A stretch of 64,000 bases of DNA from Rapana venosa. Its lineage: Eukaryota; Mollusca; Gastropoda; Neogastropoda; Muricidae. A program made the translations under genes and the position numbers. The number at the start of each line of letters is the position of its first letter. Position 1 is the stretch's first letter. The notes beneath the pieces were generated by a model. That model was given only the letters and a program-made list of their open reading frames with translations. It was not told where the DNA came from and made no database searches. Positions 22,973 through 35,020 of this stretch are shown piece by piece. The stretch is taken from contig CM054155.1 of assembly GCA_028751875.1 (NCBI GenBank), positions 3,212,717-3,276,716 of the forward strand. The letters run 5' to 3'.

Positions 22973-23589
22973 ACTCATAGGCTATTTTGTGATCTGCAAT
23001 ATAACAGGGACGAAAAATCATTAATTATCATAATTATATCAAAGGGTTGTGGTGACCAACAAACAATGCCTTTTTTTCAAGTTCTCTCATTAAAAAAAAA
23101 ATGTTTTATCCTGCGTCACCTCTTTCCCTTTTCAGCAAATCTTTTGAACATTCCTTCCAAGGTGAAGAATGCATTGTTACTGGTTTTTCGCGCAAACTTG
23201 TTTTCTTCCTCAACGAGACGTTCGCCTTTCTTCTTTTCTTCGTTTTTTTAACGACCCAGAGCTGAGGATGGGAGCTGTATGTAGGGGCTAGGCAGACGTG
23301 GTAGTAGTTGTAGTAGGGCAACAGCCGGAGCGTGTCCATCAAACACTGAAGCCTCTACCTTCTCATGCAAAGTATTCGGAGCCACGGTCCAGCGATCAGA
23401 CAAAATACGGCGACGGAGAAATCAGTCTTGAAGGCGACGAAGATCCCGGACTTGTGTGTTGGAGTATAGGGAAGGGTGGCACAGAAATGGCGGTTTGGCG
23501 TCAACCCTTCACCTTTCTGTCCATCCTTAAAGCGGGAGAGCGACTACGGCATCTTTAGGGTGTCAATAGGTTTTTTGTTTGTTTGGGTT
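22973..23589. other. Unresolved sequence
   Basis: No recognisable gene. Around 23360-23480 there is mild CpG enrichment and an 86-codon frame with no family features. Confidence 0.35.
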
Positions 23590-23712
23590 TGGGTTTTTCC
23601 CCGTTCCTCGGCTAGAGCTCTGAGGTTCATCAATGGTGACATGTTTGCTTGTGCCAGCTTTTTGCCCCATTTCGGTAGCCGCATTCCGACTTCGGGGATG
23701 TGTCAATAGTAT
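23590..23712 (-). mobile_element. SINE 3' module (CTAGAGCTCTGAGG...GTAGCCGCATTCCG)
   Basis: Plus strand reads CCGTTCCTCGGCTAGAGCTC, AGGTTCATCAATGGT and GGTAGCCGCATTCCGACTTC. The same module is at 24245-24340, 38322-38400 and 50770-50905. In two of these it sits in front of the reverse complement of SINE family B, so I assign it to the minus strand as an alternative 3' end. Confidence 0.65.
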
Positions 23713-24244
23713 AGGCATTCATCATCCTGAAAATGGGTGGAAATGTGGCCTTGTGGTTTGCTTGTCATACTGGATGTGGTGGTAATCTCAGTGCGCGGAT
23801 TCCAGTCTCAGCTGTGATGCCTGTTTGAAGAATGAATTTTTCATGGAGTTCTTTTTGCTTCCGACTTCATTTTTCTGTCGTTCTCTTTGATGGAGACTAA
23901 ATAAAAACCCAGGTCCGCTGTGCCAACGCACGGGTAACATCTTGCAGAGTGTAAAACCGATCCAGTTTTCGTGGAGGTGTACGTCAAGTATGGCTGGTGG
24001 TATGGGTGGCACCATCATGGCCAACTTGCAGTCTGTGAGCTGAAGAGAGTCTGCCCAGATGCCCAGAACTGCACGCTGCCTGACAGCGGAGTGCAGGGGT
24101 CCAGTGACTCCTCGGCAGTCGGGAAATGGATGGCAGCAGGCCGAATCAGGAGGAACAGCCAACACAGGGGTGAAGTTTTTCATGTCGAAGCATCTCTCCT
24201 TTGATCAGAAGATTTACCTTTTCTAAGGATTTTTTTTTCTTTTT
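23713..24244. other. Unresolved; one 77-codon frame
   Basis: A plus frame at 23971-24204 (starting MEVYVKYGWWYGWHHHG) has a varied, non-repetitive composition with two Cys residues, but I do not recognise it and see no splice or promoter support. Otherwise nothing. Confidence 0.3.
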
Positions 24245-24660
<416 letters not shown>

Positions 24661-24867
24661 GTTATCCACTTGAACACTAAGGACTTTAAAGCGTCAATTA
24701 CTGTGGTATCAGTTTGACGTTCAAATCTGTCCTTCCGTAAACGATGGATCGACCTTGAATTGACAGTGTTGCTGAGAAAATCTGAAGACAGACCATCCTG
24801 GAGGAAGCTGTCGACCAACGTGTCCCTGGTGTCCCACTAACGACCATCCAGGCCAAGGAACTGATGA

Positions 24868-24935
24868 TGATGACGGTGATGATGATGATGATGATGATGA
24901 TGTGGCGATGATGATGACGATGATGTTGAAAAAAG
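24868..24935. repeat. (GAT)n array
   Basis: Imperfect GATGAT repeats with GGC and GAC variants. 24936-25482 has no recognised feature. Confidence 0.9.
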
Positions 24936-25481
24936 ATAATTGGAATGTATTTGGAGTGTCAGGAGCTGACCATTTTGTTCCTCATCAAACAGTTTCCAAC
25001 GGTTAAATGTTCTTTAAGTTACACTCACAGACGTGGTACGATTTGACAACGGTGTCTTTATAGGTTTTCCCAATCACCCGTTATGTTCATTCTTAATTAT
25101 GTATACTGACTGTTCTGTTCACTTAGATGGTCAGCAGATTACACAGTCTCTATTCATTCCTGATTTCCAAAAGTTAATTGTGTCAAGTTTCATGCCAAAC
25201 TTCTTCTTTTGCGTTCTCTGGCCATGCTAAATTTTCAGTGTGGTGTGGATGGCGAAGTGTGCAGTCTCTCTTAGTGGCCCTGCCGGTCCTCACCGTTTTT
25301 CCTGTCAGAGCTCTACTGGGCTGGGCCACGTCTGGTGTCTCAGAGCGGGATGTCCAACAATGTCCTTTCTCTAATGCTAGTATGATTCATTTTGGCGACA
25401 AAATCACTTTTCTTGTCCATTCCTCCAGTTTGGCAGCAAAGCATTATCGCATCGTTTTAAGTCTGTCAGCTAGTGCCGGAG

Positions 25482-25482
<1 letters not shown>

Positions 25483-25547
<65 letters not shown>

Positions 25548-25674
25548 TGAGAGAGAGACAGACAGACAGAGAGTGTGTGTGTGTATGTGTATGCGTGTGT
25601 GCTGCGAGTGTTTTTGTGTGTATATCTGCGCGAGCTCTCTTCCTCTCTCTCATTCGCTCACTCGCGTGCGCGCG

Positions 25675-25768
<94 letters not shown>

Positions 25769-25830
25769 AAAAAAACAAACACACACACACGCGCGCGCGC
25801 GCAAGCAAGCATGCACACACACACACACAT
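25483..25830. repeat. (GA)n, (TG)n, (CG)n, (CA)n compound microsatellite
   Basis: (GA)n 25485-25539, CAGA/TG 25540-25620, (CG)n 25670-25683, (CA)n 25683-25766, then CA/CG again to 25830. All frames over it are artefacts. 25831-26094 is unresolved. Confidence 0.96.
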
Positions 25831-26094
25831 ACACCTCCACCCCACCTCACCTCCCACCATACACAACTCCACCATTCAGAACAAGATCGTCTCCCTTTTC
25901 ATTCGATCTGTTCATAAATCCCGATACAGCAGGGGATTAGTCCCCGCGCCTGAATAGATCCCGGGGCCAATTTCACGGGCAATTAAGGAGGCCTGTTGGA
26001 ACAGTTCATCAAATAACCACAGCCAGAGCCTGTCGGCCCGCCCCCCGCCACAGACTTCAGACAGGCTATACTGTGAAGGCAGACACACGATCCA

Positions 26095-27005
26095 TCAACT
26101 GCCTCGGCGCAGTGGCTAGCGGGTTAGGTCCCTGACTGAAAGGTTACTGGTTCGAATCCCACGAGAGTCATAGGAATTTTTGTTCAGACTCCGGATTGGT
26201 GCTTTCCAAAGTCAGCTTGGTATGGGGATCATCGGAAAATCTGGGACCACGCAGTAGAGCTTCGGTCATTTTACGAATACGATTTTGACAGAGATGCTTA
26301 ACATATCTGACTTTGGTTTAATTGCATTGTAGTCTCAGCAGAGCCCTCCAGTTCAGGGGCTCTACCATCAACTAACCATCACCGAATGGATTTGTTTGAC
26401 CAACACTGCAGATGTATATGAAATTCTTCGGCCTGATTGACTGACACCGGTATGTGTTATGATAGGAAGCGTAAAGTACAACCCATCTAAGCAGTCTCAA
26501 AGCTGCTGAACCTCCACAGCATTATCCCTATTTCACTGACTGTCATGCAATAAAAACACTGTTTCTGATTCAGAGGCCATGGTTACCCTGGTTTCATAGT
26601 GACTTCAGTTTCTGTTTCCCCGTACTCTTTTGTGTCTGTGGTATGTCAAAGCCTTTGGGGTTGGATTTTCATGGGAGAAAAACGTTGGAGGGAGGTTGGG
26701 GTGGTCCCCTTGCCAGGTGAATGTCTTGAGCACTCAGTCTGGCCCCGCCACTAAGCCATTACATTAGGGGCCTTAGTGAACAGTGCCCTCGGTATGCTAG
26801 CTCAGAGAAGACGCCAATGAACACCATCGAAGTGACTCGGCAGCCATGCAGAGCTCTTCTGGTTAGTGGCCTGATGACGACCCACTTTGGTATGCTCTCT
26901 ATTAACTTCTGGCTCTGAGGTTATGACATGACAACCCTAGATACTTCTATGTGCTTTGGTGAAATCGGTATGAACAAGGTGAAAACAGCAGAATAAAAGC
27001 GTCAC
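26095..27005 (+). mobile_element. tRNA-headed retroposon family C, long form, old copy
   Basis: Head with A box (CTCGGCGCAGTGGCTAGCGG) and perfect B box GGTTCGAATCC at about 26149. It then follows the 13.3-12.5 kb copy along its full length, including the 450-base 3' extension (CAAAGCCTTTGGGGTTGG, CACTCAGTCTGGCCCCGCC, GGCTCTGAGG near 26910) and, faintly, up to CGTCACC at 27000. An extra piece of about 85 bases lies near 26310-26395. Substitutions are dense, so it is older. Confidence 0.85.
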
Positions 27006-27015
27006 CAAAGAATTG

Positions 27016-27033
27016 AGAGAGAGCGAGAGCGAG

Positions 27034-27112
<79 letters not shown>
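27016..27112. repeat. (GA)n microsatellite
   Basis: GAGAGAGC units, then pure (GA)n. It follows the end of the family C element directly. Confidence 0.97.
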
Positions 27113-27113
<1 letters not shown>

Positions 27114-27239
27114 GGGCACACTCGACACACACTACACCCTTTCAGGGACCACATTTCAGAACTTTCAAGTTGTCTGCAGCTTGGACTTCCCCCTTAGCTT
27201 CTGCATGGGCCACTGGGGCACTCTCTTGAGTTTTTCAGA

Positions 27240-30200
27240 CAGTCTGTGTAGGACAAGCCAAACCTGATAGAACCCATCCCCCTCCATTCTGTGTAGGACA
27301 AGCCAAACCTGATAGAACCCATCCCCCTCCATTCTGTGTAGGACAAGCCAAACCTGATAGAAACCAGCCCTCTCCATCCTGTCTGTGTAGGACAAGCCAA
27401 ACCTGATAGAAACCATCCCTCTCCTGTCTGTGTAGGACAAGCCAAACCTGATAGAAACCAGCCCTCTCCATCCTGTCTGTGTAGGACAAGCCAAACCTGA
27501 TAGAAACCAGCCCTCTCCATCCTGTCTGTGTAGGACAAGCCAAACCTGATAGAAACCACCCCTCTCCACTCTGTCTGTGTAGGACAAGCCAAACCTGATG
27601 GAAACCAGCCCTCTCCACTGTGTCTGTGTAGGACAAGCCAAACCTGATGGAAACCAGCCCTCTCCATTCTGTGTAGGACAAGCCAAACCTGATAGAAACC
27701 AGCCCTCTCCACTCTGCCTGTGTAGGACAAGCCAAACCTGATAGAAACCAGCCCTTTCCATTCTGTCTGTGTAGGACAAGCCAAACCTGATAGAAACCAG
27801 CCCTCTCCACTCTGTCTTTGTAGGACAAGCCAAACCTGATAGAAACCATCCCTCTCTACTGTGTGTAGGACAAGCCAAACCTGATAGAAACGAGCCCTCT
27901 CCATTCTGTCTGTGTAGGACAAGCCAAACCTGATAGAAACCACCCCTCTCCACTCTGTCTGTGTAGGACAAGCCAACCCTGATAGAAACCAGCCCTCTCC
28001 ACTCTGTCTGTGTAGGACAAGCCAAACCTGATAGAAACCAGCCCTCTCCATTCTGTGTAGGACAAGCCAAACCTGATAGAAACCACCCCTCTCCACTCTG
28101 TCACTGTAGGACAAGCCAAACCTGATAGAACCCATCCCTCTCTACTGTGTGTAGGACAAGCCAAACCTGATGGAACCCAGCTCTCTCCACTGTGTGTAGG
28201 ACAGGTCAAACCTGATGGAACCCATCCTTCTCCACTGTGTGTAGGACAGGTCAAACCTGATGGAACCCATCCCTCTCCATTCTGTGTAGGACAAGCCAAA
28301 CCTGATAGAACCCAGCCCTTTCCACTCTGTCTGTGTAGGACAAGCCAAACCTGATAGAAACCATCCCTCTCCACTGTGTGTAGGACAAGCCAAACCTGAT
28401 AGAAACCAGCCCTCTCCACTCTGCCTGTGTAGGACAAGCCAAACCTGATGGAAACCAGCCCTCTCCACTCTGTATGTGTAGGACAAGCCAAACCTGATAG
28501 AAACCAGCCCTCTCCACTCTGCCTGTGTAGGACAAGCCAAACCTGATAGAAACCAGCCCTCTCCACTCTGCCTGTGTAGGACAAGCCAAACCTGATAGAA
28601 ACCAGCCCTTTCCATTCTGTCTGTGTAGGACAAGCCAAACCTGATAGAAACCAGCCCTCTCCACTCTGTCTTTGTAGGACAAGCCAAACCTGATAGAAAC
28701 CATCCCTCTCTACTGTGTGTAGGACAAGCCAAACCTGATAGAAACGAGCCCTCTCCATTCTGTCTGTGTAGGACAAGCCAAACCTGATAGAAACCACCCC
28801 TCTCCACTCTGTCTGTGTAGGACAAGCCAACCCTGATAGAAACCAGCCCTCTCCACTCTGTCTGTGTAGGACAAGCCAAACCTGATAGAAACCACCCCTC
28901 TCCACTCTGTGTAGGACAAGCCAAACCTGATAGAAACCACCCCTCTCCACTCTGTCACTGTAGGACAAGCCAAACCTGATAGAACCCATCCCTCTCTACT
29001 GTGTGTAGGACAAGCCAAACCTGATGGAACCCAGCTCTCTCCACTGTGTGTAGGACAGGTCAAACCTGATGGAACCCATCCTTCTCCACTGTGTGTAGGA
29101 CAGGTCAAACCTGATGGAACCCATCCCTCTCCATTCTGTGTAGGACAAGCCAAACCTGATAGAACCCAGCCCTTTCCACTCTGTCTGTGTAGGACAAGCC
29201 AAACCTGATAGAAACCATCCCTCTCCACTGTGTGTAGGACAAGCCAAACCTGATAGAAACCAGCCCTCTCCACTCTGCCTGTGTAGGACAAGCCAAACCT
29301 GATGGAAACCAGCCCTCTCCACTCTGTATGTGTAGGACAAGCCAAACCTGATAGAAACCAGCCCTCTCCACTCTGCCTGTGTAGGACAAGCCAAACCTGA
29401 TAGAAACCAGCCCTCTCCACTCTGCCTGTGTAGGACAAGCCAAACCTGATAGAAACCAGCCCTCTCCACTCTGCCTGTGTAGGACAAGCCAAACCTGATA
29501 GAACCCAGCCCTGTCCATTCTGTGTGTAGGACAAGCCAAACCTGATGGAACCCACCCCTCTCTACTGTGTGTAGGACAAGCCAAACCTGATGGAAACCAG
29601 CTCTCTCCACTGTGTGTAGGACAAGCCACACCTGATGGAACCCATCCCTCTCCATTCTGTGTAGGACAAGCCAAACCTGATAGAACCCAGCCCTTTCCAC
29701 TCTGTCTGTGTAGGACAAGCCAAACCTGATGGAACCCATCCCTCTCCACTGTGTGTAGGACAAGCCAAACCTGATGGAACCCATCCCTCTCCACTCTGTC
29801 TGTGTAGGACAAGCCAAACCTGATGGAGCCCATCCCTCTCCACTCTGTCTGTGTAGGACAAGCCAAACCTGATGGAGCCCATCCCTCTCCACTCTGTCTG
29901 TGTAGGACAAGCCAAACCTGATGGAGCCCATCCCTTTCCACTCTGTCTGTGTAGGACAAGCCAAACCTGATGGAACCCATCCCTCTCCACTGTGTGTAGG
30001 ACAAGCCAAACCTGATGGAACCCATCCCTCTCCACTCTGTCTGTGTAGGACAAGCCAAACCTGATGGAACCCATCCCTCTCCACTCTGTCTGTGTAGGAC
30101 AAGCCAAACCTGATGGAACCCATCCCTCTCCACTGTGTGTAGGACAAGCCAAACCTGATGGAACCCATCCCTCTCCACTCTGTCTGTGTAGGACAAGCCA

Positions 30201-31190
30201 AACCTGATGGAACCCATCCCTCTCCACTCTGTCTGTGTAGGACAAGCCACACCTGATGGAACCCATCCCTCTCCATTCTATGTAGGACAAGCCAAACCTG
30301 ATGGAACCCATCCCTCTCCATTCTGTGTAGGACAAGCCAAACCTGATGGAACCCATCCCTCTCCATTCTATGTAGGACAAGCCACACCTGATGGAACCCA
30401 TCCCTCTCCATTCTATGTAGGACAAGCCAAACCTGATGGAACCCATCCCTCTCCATTCTATGTAGGACAAGCCAAACCTGATGGAACCCATCCCTCTCCA
30501 TTCTATGTAGGACAAGCCAAACCTGATGGAACCCATCCCTCTCCATTCTGTGTAGGACAAGCCAAACCTGATAGAACCCAGCCCTTTCCACTCTGTCTGT
30601 GTAGGACAAGCCAAACCTGATAGGACCCAGCCCTTTCCACTCTGTCTGTGTAGGACAAGCCAAACCTGATAGGACCCAGCCCTTTCCACTCTGTCTGTGT
30701 AGGACAAGCCAAACCTGATGGAACCCATCCCTCTCCACTGTGTGTAGGACAAGCCAATCCTGATGGAACCCATCCCTCTCCACTGTGTGTAGGACAAGCC
30801 AATCCTGATGGAACCCATCCCTCTCCACTGTGTGTAGGACAAGCCAATCCTGATGGAACCCAGCTCTCTCCACTCTGTGTAGGACAAGGAAAACCTGATA
30901 GAACCCAGCCCTCTCCACTCTGTCTGTGTAGGACAAGCCAAACCTGAGGGAGCCCAGCCCTCTCCACTCTGTGTAGGACAGGCCAAACCTGAGGGAGCCC
31001 AGCCCTCTCCATTCTGTATAGGACAAGCCAAACCTGAGGGAGCCCAGCCCTCTCCACTCTGTGTAGGACAAGCCAAACCTGAGGGAGCCCAGCCCTCTCC
31101 ATTCTGTATAGGACAAGCCAAACCTGAGGGAGCCCAGCCCTCTCCATTCTGTATAGGACAGGCCAAACCTGAGGGAGCCCAGCCCTCTCC
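27240..31190. repeat. Large 45/49-bp minisatellite, about 3.95 kb
   Basis: Roughly 80-85 tandem units of GTGTAGGACAAGCCAAACCT, GATAGAAACCAGCCCTCTCC and a variable ACTCTGTCT end. Units with the extra TCTG are 49 bp and those without are 45 bp. Block-wise variants are visible: GATAGAAACC in the left part, GATGGAACCC in the middle, GAGGGAGCCC from about 30945 to the right end. No unit carries a minus-strand stop in any frame, so open frames of up to 748 codons appear on minus. I treat these as by-products. Confidence 0.96.
27670..29460. repeat. 854-bp higher-order repeat inside the minisatellite
   Basis: 27670-28606 matches 28524-29460 with a constant 854-base offset. Private markers agree: TCTGTCTTTG at 27811 and 28665, TCTGTCACTG at 28097 and 28951, and the GACAGGTC pair near 28200 and 29055. 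Scanning by eye I saw only a few differences (around 28048 versus 28902), so the block duplicated recently. Confidence 0.85.
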
Positions 31191-31254
31191 AGGTAGCAGG
31201 GAGCAGGGTGCCTGCTGGGTGTGTGTTTGTTATCCATACCACCGGCCATAGCTG

Positions 31255-31312
31255 AGCTACCTTTAAGTGGGACGTGGACGGAATTTTAACGTGTAAGCAA
31301 GATGTCCAGCGT
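31255..31312 (-). mobile_element. SINE family B fragment, minus strand
   Basis: GGAATTTTAACGTGTAAGCAAGATGTCCAGCGTG matches the GTTTTAACGTGTGCGCAAG...ATGTTCTGCGT block of family B over about 40 bases. Too short to show either end. It lies between the minisatellite and the CR1/Rex-like LINE. Confidence 0.5.
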
Positions 31313-31399
31313 GTTGATGTCTGATTTTGTTGATTTTTATGTGTTTAAACTCTGTAATCATTAATATTGTTGTGCAAGGTGCTTTCTGTTAAATTCAAG

Positions 31400-31795
31400 A
31401 TGTGTGCGGTGAGTGTGTTTAAGACTTTTATGCTTGTGCTTGTGATATTTTATCTTCTAAAAGTTCATGAATTTACAAGTGCAGCAATTCAAAATGGCTT
31501 CAATAACAAAGGCACAGGCACATTACACTTTTATAATCATGAAACACTTTTACTGTATAAAACTTTAGGTGACACAAGTGAACTTTTGTTCGAAAACCTT
31601 CCTTTAGAAGTGTCTCTGAATAACCACGATGAAAAAAGAAGTGAGAAGAAACAACAGAAGAAGCGAGGACACAGAGGAGGAGTGGGGAGACGTCTAGGAA
31701 GAAACAAAACGAAACCCCCTTTTCCCTCTATTAGTTTAGCCAATGTACGCTCCATTCGCCCAAAAATACCAAATTTAAACTTTGATGAATTGTGA
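31400..31795 (+). pseudogene. N-terminus and start of endonuclease of the CR1/Rex-like LINE
   Basis: From ATG at 31400: a hydrophobic stretch (FMLVLVIFYLL), then a basic region (RGHRGGVGRRLGRNKTKPPF) and SISLANVRSIRPKIPNL, the first beta strand of an AP endonuclease with its catalytic Asn. The last codon is TGA at 31793-31795, within the 8-base target-site repeat. If the insertion is removed, the frame continues without shift at 32211, apart from that stop. Confidence 0.78.
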
Positions 31796-32210
31796 TTCAG
31801 ATTCAGATTCAGATTCAGAATATTTTATTGCCATTTAAATCATGTAGACTTATTTGACACAACAAAAACATCAACTATAATTATTATCTATTTTGGCTAA
31901 AAGTGATGTACACTAAAAACATGTTGTATTTTACTTCTCTTTTTCTCTCTTTTCAAAACACTCATACACATATCTGATGATATCTGCTTGATATATATCA
32001 ACTGTGATTATGTCACTTAATTTATGTACACAGTTTTTGCGTTCTTTGTCTTTCGTTTTGATTTTTAATAACAAATTATTTCTGAGTTCATCATATAAAA
32101 TGCATTCATCAAGTAAATGAAATTCATCTTCAATTTTGTTACAGTGTCTACATTTTCTGTCCTCTCTGGATATATTTTGGTGTCTCCCTTTCTCTATCAT
32201 TAAATTGTGA
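31788..32210 (-). mobile_element. LINE 3' end inserted antisense into the endonuclease region
   Basis: AATTGTGA at 31788-31795 and 32203-32210 is an exact target-site duplication. The insert (31796-32202) read on minus encodes KFRTSCHNLMIEKGRHQNIS, REDRKCRHCN, EDEFHLLDECILYDELRNN and a short tail of residues. Then comes a 3' UTR ending in (AATCTG)n. The Cys/His spacing is typical of LINE C-terminal zinc knuckles. The family is different from the host LINE; clade not assigned. Confidence 0.86.
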
Positions 32211-33096
32211 CAGCTTGTGCGAAATTTGTGTGATAATGTGAAACTAATGACTAAATTTCGTGATGCTTGTGTGCTGTGTTTTATTGAAACTTGGCTGTGT
32301 GAGAATGTGGCTGATGATGCTGTTTTTATTGATGGTTTTGGAGCACCTTTTAAAACTGACCGTAACAAAATTTTAAGTGGTAAAATGCAAGGTGGTGGCG
32401 TGTGCCTGTACGTCAATGAAAGATACTGCAGCAGAGCCAACGTGACAGTGAGAAAGCAGCTGTCCACACCTGATGTTGATTTGATCTCAGTGTCACTGCG
32501 TCCCCGTTACCTGCCCCGTGAATTCGGAAGGGTTTTTATCACGGTCATCTACACCCCGCCCTCTGCCAACACTGCACGTGCCGCCAACGACATCGCTGAC
32601 GTTGTGCGGGAATTACAGCTGCTTTCTCCTGATGCTCCTAATTTTATTTTTGGCGATTTTAATCAGAGTACTTTACAGTCTGTTTTGCCTTCTTTTAAAC
32701 AATATGTCACATGTCCAACACGTGGAAACAATAAACATGATCTCTGTTTTGGCAAAATACCTGATGCATACAGATCTGTTGCTCTCCCTGAAATTGGTAA
32801 ATCCGATCACAGAACAATACATTTTATTCCTGCCTACTGTCCTGTTATATAAACTCAGCCTGTCTTAAAGAAAACTGTTAAAGTATGGAATAGTGATAGT
32901 GTTGAACAATTGCAAGGATGCTTTGATTGTACAGATTGGGATATCTTTTTTAACTCTTCTGTTGATGTGAACGAAACAGCTGATGTTATTTCAGACTATA
33001 TACAATTTTGTGAAGAAATCTTACTTCCAAAGAAAACTGTGATTTTTCCAAATAACAAACCCTGGGTCACAAAATCTTCAAAAGAAAACACTTAAC
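32211..33096 (+). pseudogene. Endonuclease and linker of the CR1/Rex-like LINE (broken)
   Basis: Contains ACVLCFIETWL (catalytic Glu), GGGVCLYVNERYC, VFITVIYTPPS, NFIFGDFNQS (catalytic Asp/Asn), YVTCPTRGNNKHDLCFG and IGKSDHRTIHFIP (catalytic SDH). A TAA at 32850 interrupts it. The frame resumes with LQGCFDCTDWDIFFN, ending in PNNKPWVTKSSK before a frameshift near 33085. All endonuclease motifs are still readable. Confidence 0.85.
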
Positions 33097-34817
33097 GAAA
33101 AGAAAATTGCATTCCAGTCAGAAGACAACCTTGCAAAGAAGCAAATACAAACAAAACTTAGAAAGGAAATACGGCATGCCCAGACACAGTACAGAACCAA
33201 AGTAGAAAGACAATTTCAGTCTGGAAATATGAAAAGTGCGTGGACTGGCTTAAAAACTTTAACAGGACAAAATAAGACACGGGGCAAGCGTACATTACCA
33301 GAAGAAGAATGCAGTGCCTTTAAATAAATTAAATGATTTTTACTGCCATTTTGAACGCAATGATCTGAAAGAAAGTTTGGAAACGATCATGTTAGGCGTA
33401 ACAGCCAGCCAGCTGTGATAGAGACGACCTTGATTTTAACATAGACAGTTCTAGAGTTAACACACTGTTCACAAAGTTAAATATAAATAAAGCTGTAGGG
33501 CCAGACAGTACCTGCGGAAACCTTTTAAAACTGTGTGCTGATCAGTTGTCATTTGTTTTTGCGAGGTTGTTTTCATTGTCCTTAAACACCGGAGCCATTC
33601 CTTCTATCAAGAAAAAAATCCACCATCACCCCCATTCCAAAAACAAAAAATCCTAAAGTTTTAAATGATTACAGACCCGTTGTCTTAACATCCGTCGTTA
33701 TAAAAAAGCTTTGAGCGCATTGTTCTTCAGTACCTCCTGCCACTAGTAAAAGATGCCCTTGACCCTTATCAATTCGCCTACAAGCATAACAGAAGTACAG
33801 ATGATGCAACAATCACGCTCTTGAATCATATTTACACACACCTTGAAAATACAACTCTTTTGTTCGAATTCTCTTTGTTGATTTTTCCTCCGCATTTAAC
33901 ACGATTCAGCCACATCTCATGGCCCAAAAGCTGCAATCACTCAAAGTTTACCCGAAACTTATTTTATAGATTATGAATTTTTTAACCAATCCATTTTAGT
34001 GTGTTTATTTTGAAGAAGGGAACAAAATCATTACAAAGAACCACTTCCACTGGTGCACCACAAGGCACTGTCTTAGCTCCGGTACTTTTTACCCTGTATA
34101 CAAATGACTGCACTGGTACATTACTTACACCTGTTTTAAAATACTCAGATGACTCTGCTCTACTAGATGTATCCAACTCAAATTTGGTTTATTTTGATGA
34201 AGTAGAAAGGTTCTGTAAATGGTATAAAAATAACTATCTTGACTTAAACGTCAACAAAACCAAAGAAATGCTCATTGATTTTCGCAAAATACACCCCAAG
34301 TTCCTGACTTGTTCATAGACGAACAAAAGTAGAGAGAGTGCTAAAGTACAAATATCTTGGTACAATTCTAGATAATAAGTTGAATTTTAATGCAAACACT
34401 GGTTTTATACATAAGAAATGTCAATCAAGGATATACTGCCTTCAAAAAGTGCGATTACTGAAAGTTAAAAAAGAAATTATGTGCTTGTTTTATGGCAGTT
34501 TTGTACAATCAGTTCTATCATATGGGTTTTTATGCTGGTTTGGTTGTTTGAATGTAAAAAAACAAGAACGTATTGAATAAAGTTGTGAATGTGTTTGGAA
34601 AGACTGTTGGAAAAAAGCAAAAGACGCTAAATTCATTGCATGAAAATCAGATGACGAAAAAAGCTAAAGACATTTCCACTGACGAAACCCACGTGCTTTC
34701 ACACCACTATGCATTGCTTCCATCTGGTCGAAGATTCCGAATGCCAAAATAAAAAACAAACAGAACCAAAAATAGTTTTATTAACAAGTCAATTCAGCTT
34801 CTAAACCAATGTTAAAC
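33097..34817 (+). pseudogene. Reverse transcriptase of the CR1/Rex-like LINE (multiple frameshifts)
   Basis: In shifting frames: LNINKAVGPDSTCGNLLKLC, ITPIPK, LNDYRPVVLTS, LDPYQFAYKHNRSTDDA, a damaged FVDFSSAFNTIQPHL block, STGAPQGTVLAPVLFTLYTN and the catalytic KYSDDSALLDV (the usual xADD reads SDD). Then YLDLNVNKTKEMLIDF, YLGTILDNKLNF, and HYALLPSGRRFRMP near the C-terminus. Frame breaks fall near 33320, 33620, 33700, 33870, 34000, 34315 and 34577. Non-functional. Confidence 0.82.
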
Positions 34818-34889
34818 TTTAAAAGAAATTTTTTTTAAAGGGGTTTTCATATTAAATCAGCAAATAACAGCGTGTGCATGAATATGCCT

Positions 34890-34973
34890 CTGAGAGAGAG
34901 AGAGAGAGAGAGAGAGATGAGAAGATGAGAGAGGAGAGAGAGAGAAGAAGAGAGAGAGAGAAGAAGGAGTGTG

Positions 34974-35020
<47 letters not shown>

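Noticed and set aside
23971..24204. 77-codon frame with mixed composition
   Set aside because: No homology recalled, no splice or promoter support, and length within chance expectation.
28996..31242. 748-codon minus-strand open frame (and 534, 381, 377, 313, 301-codon relatives)
   Set aside because: All arise from the 45/49-bp minisatellite, whose units lack stops in all three minus frames. The frames overlap one another, unit lengths are not a multiple of three, and there is no start context or unique domain.
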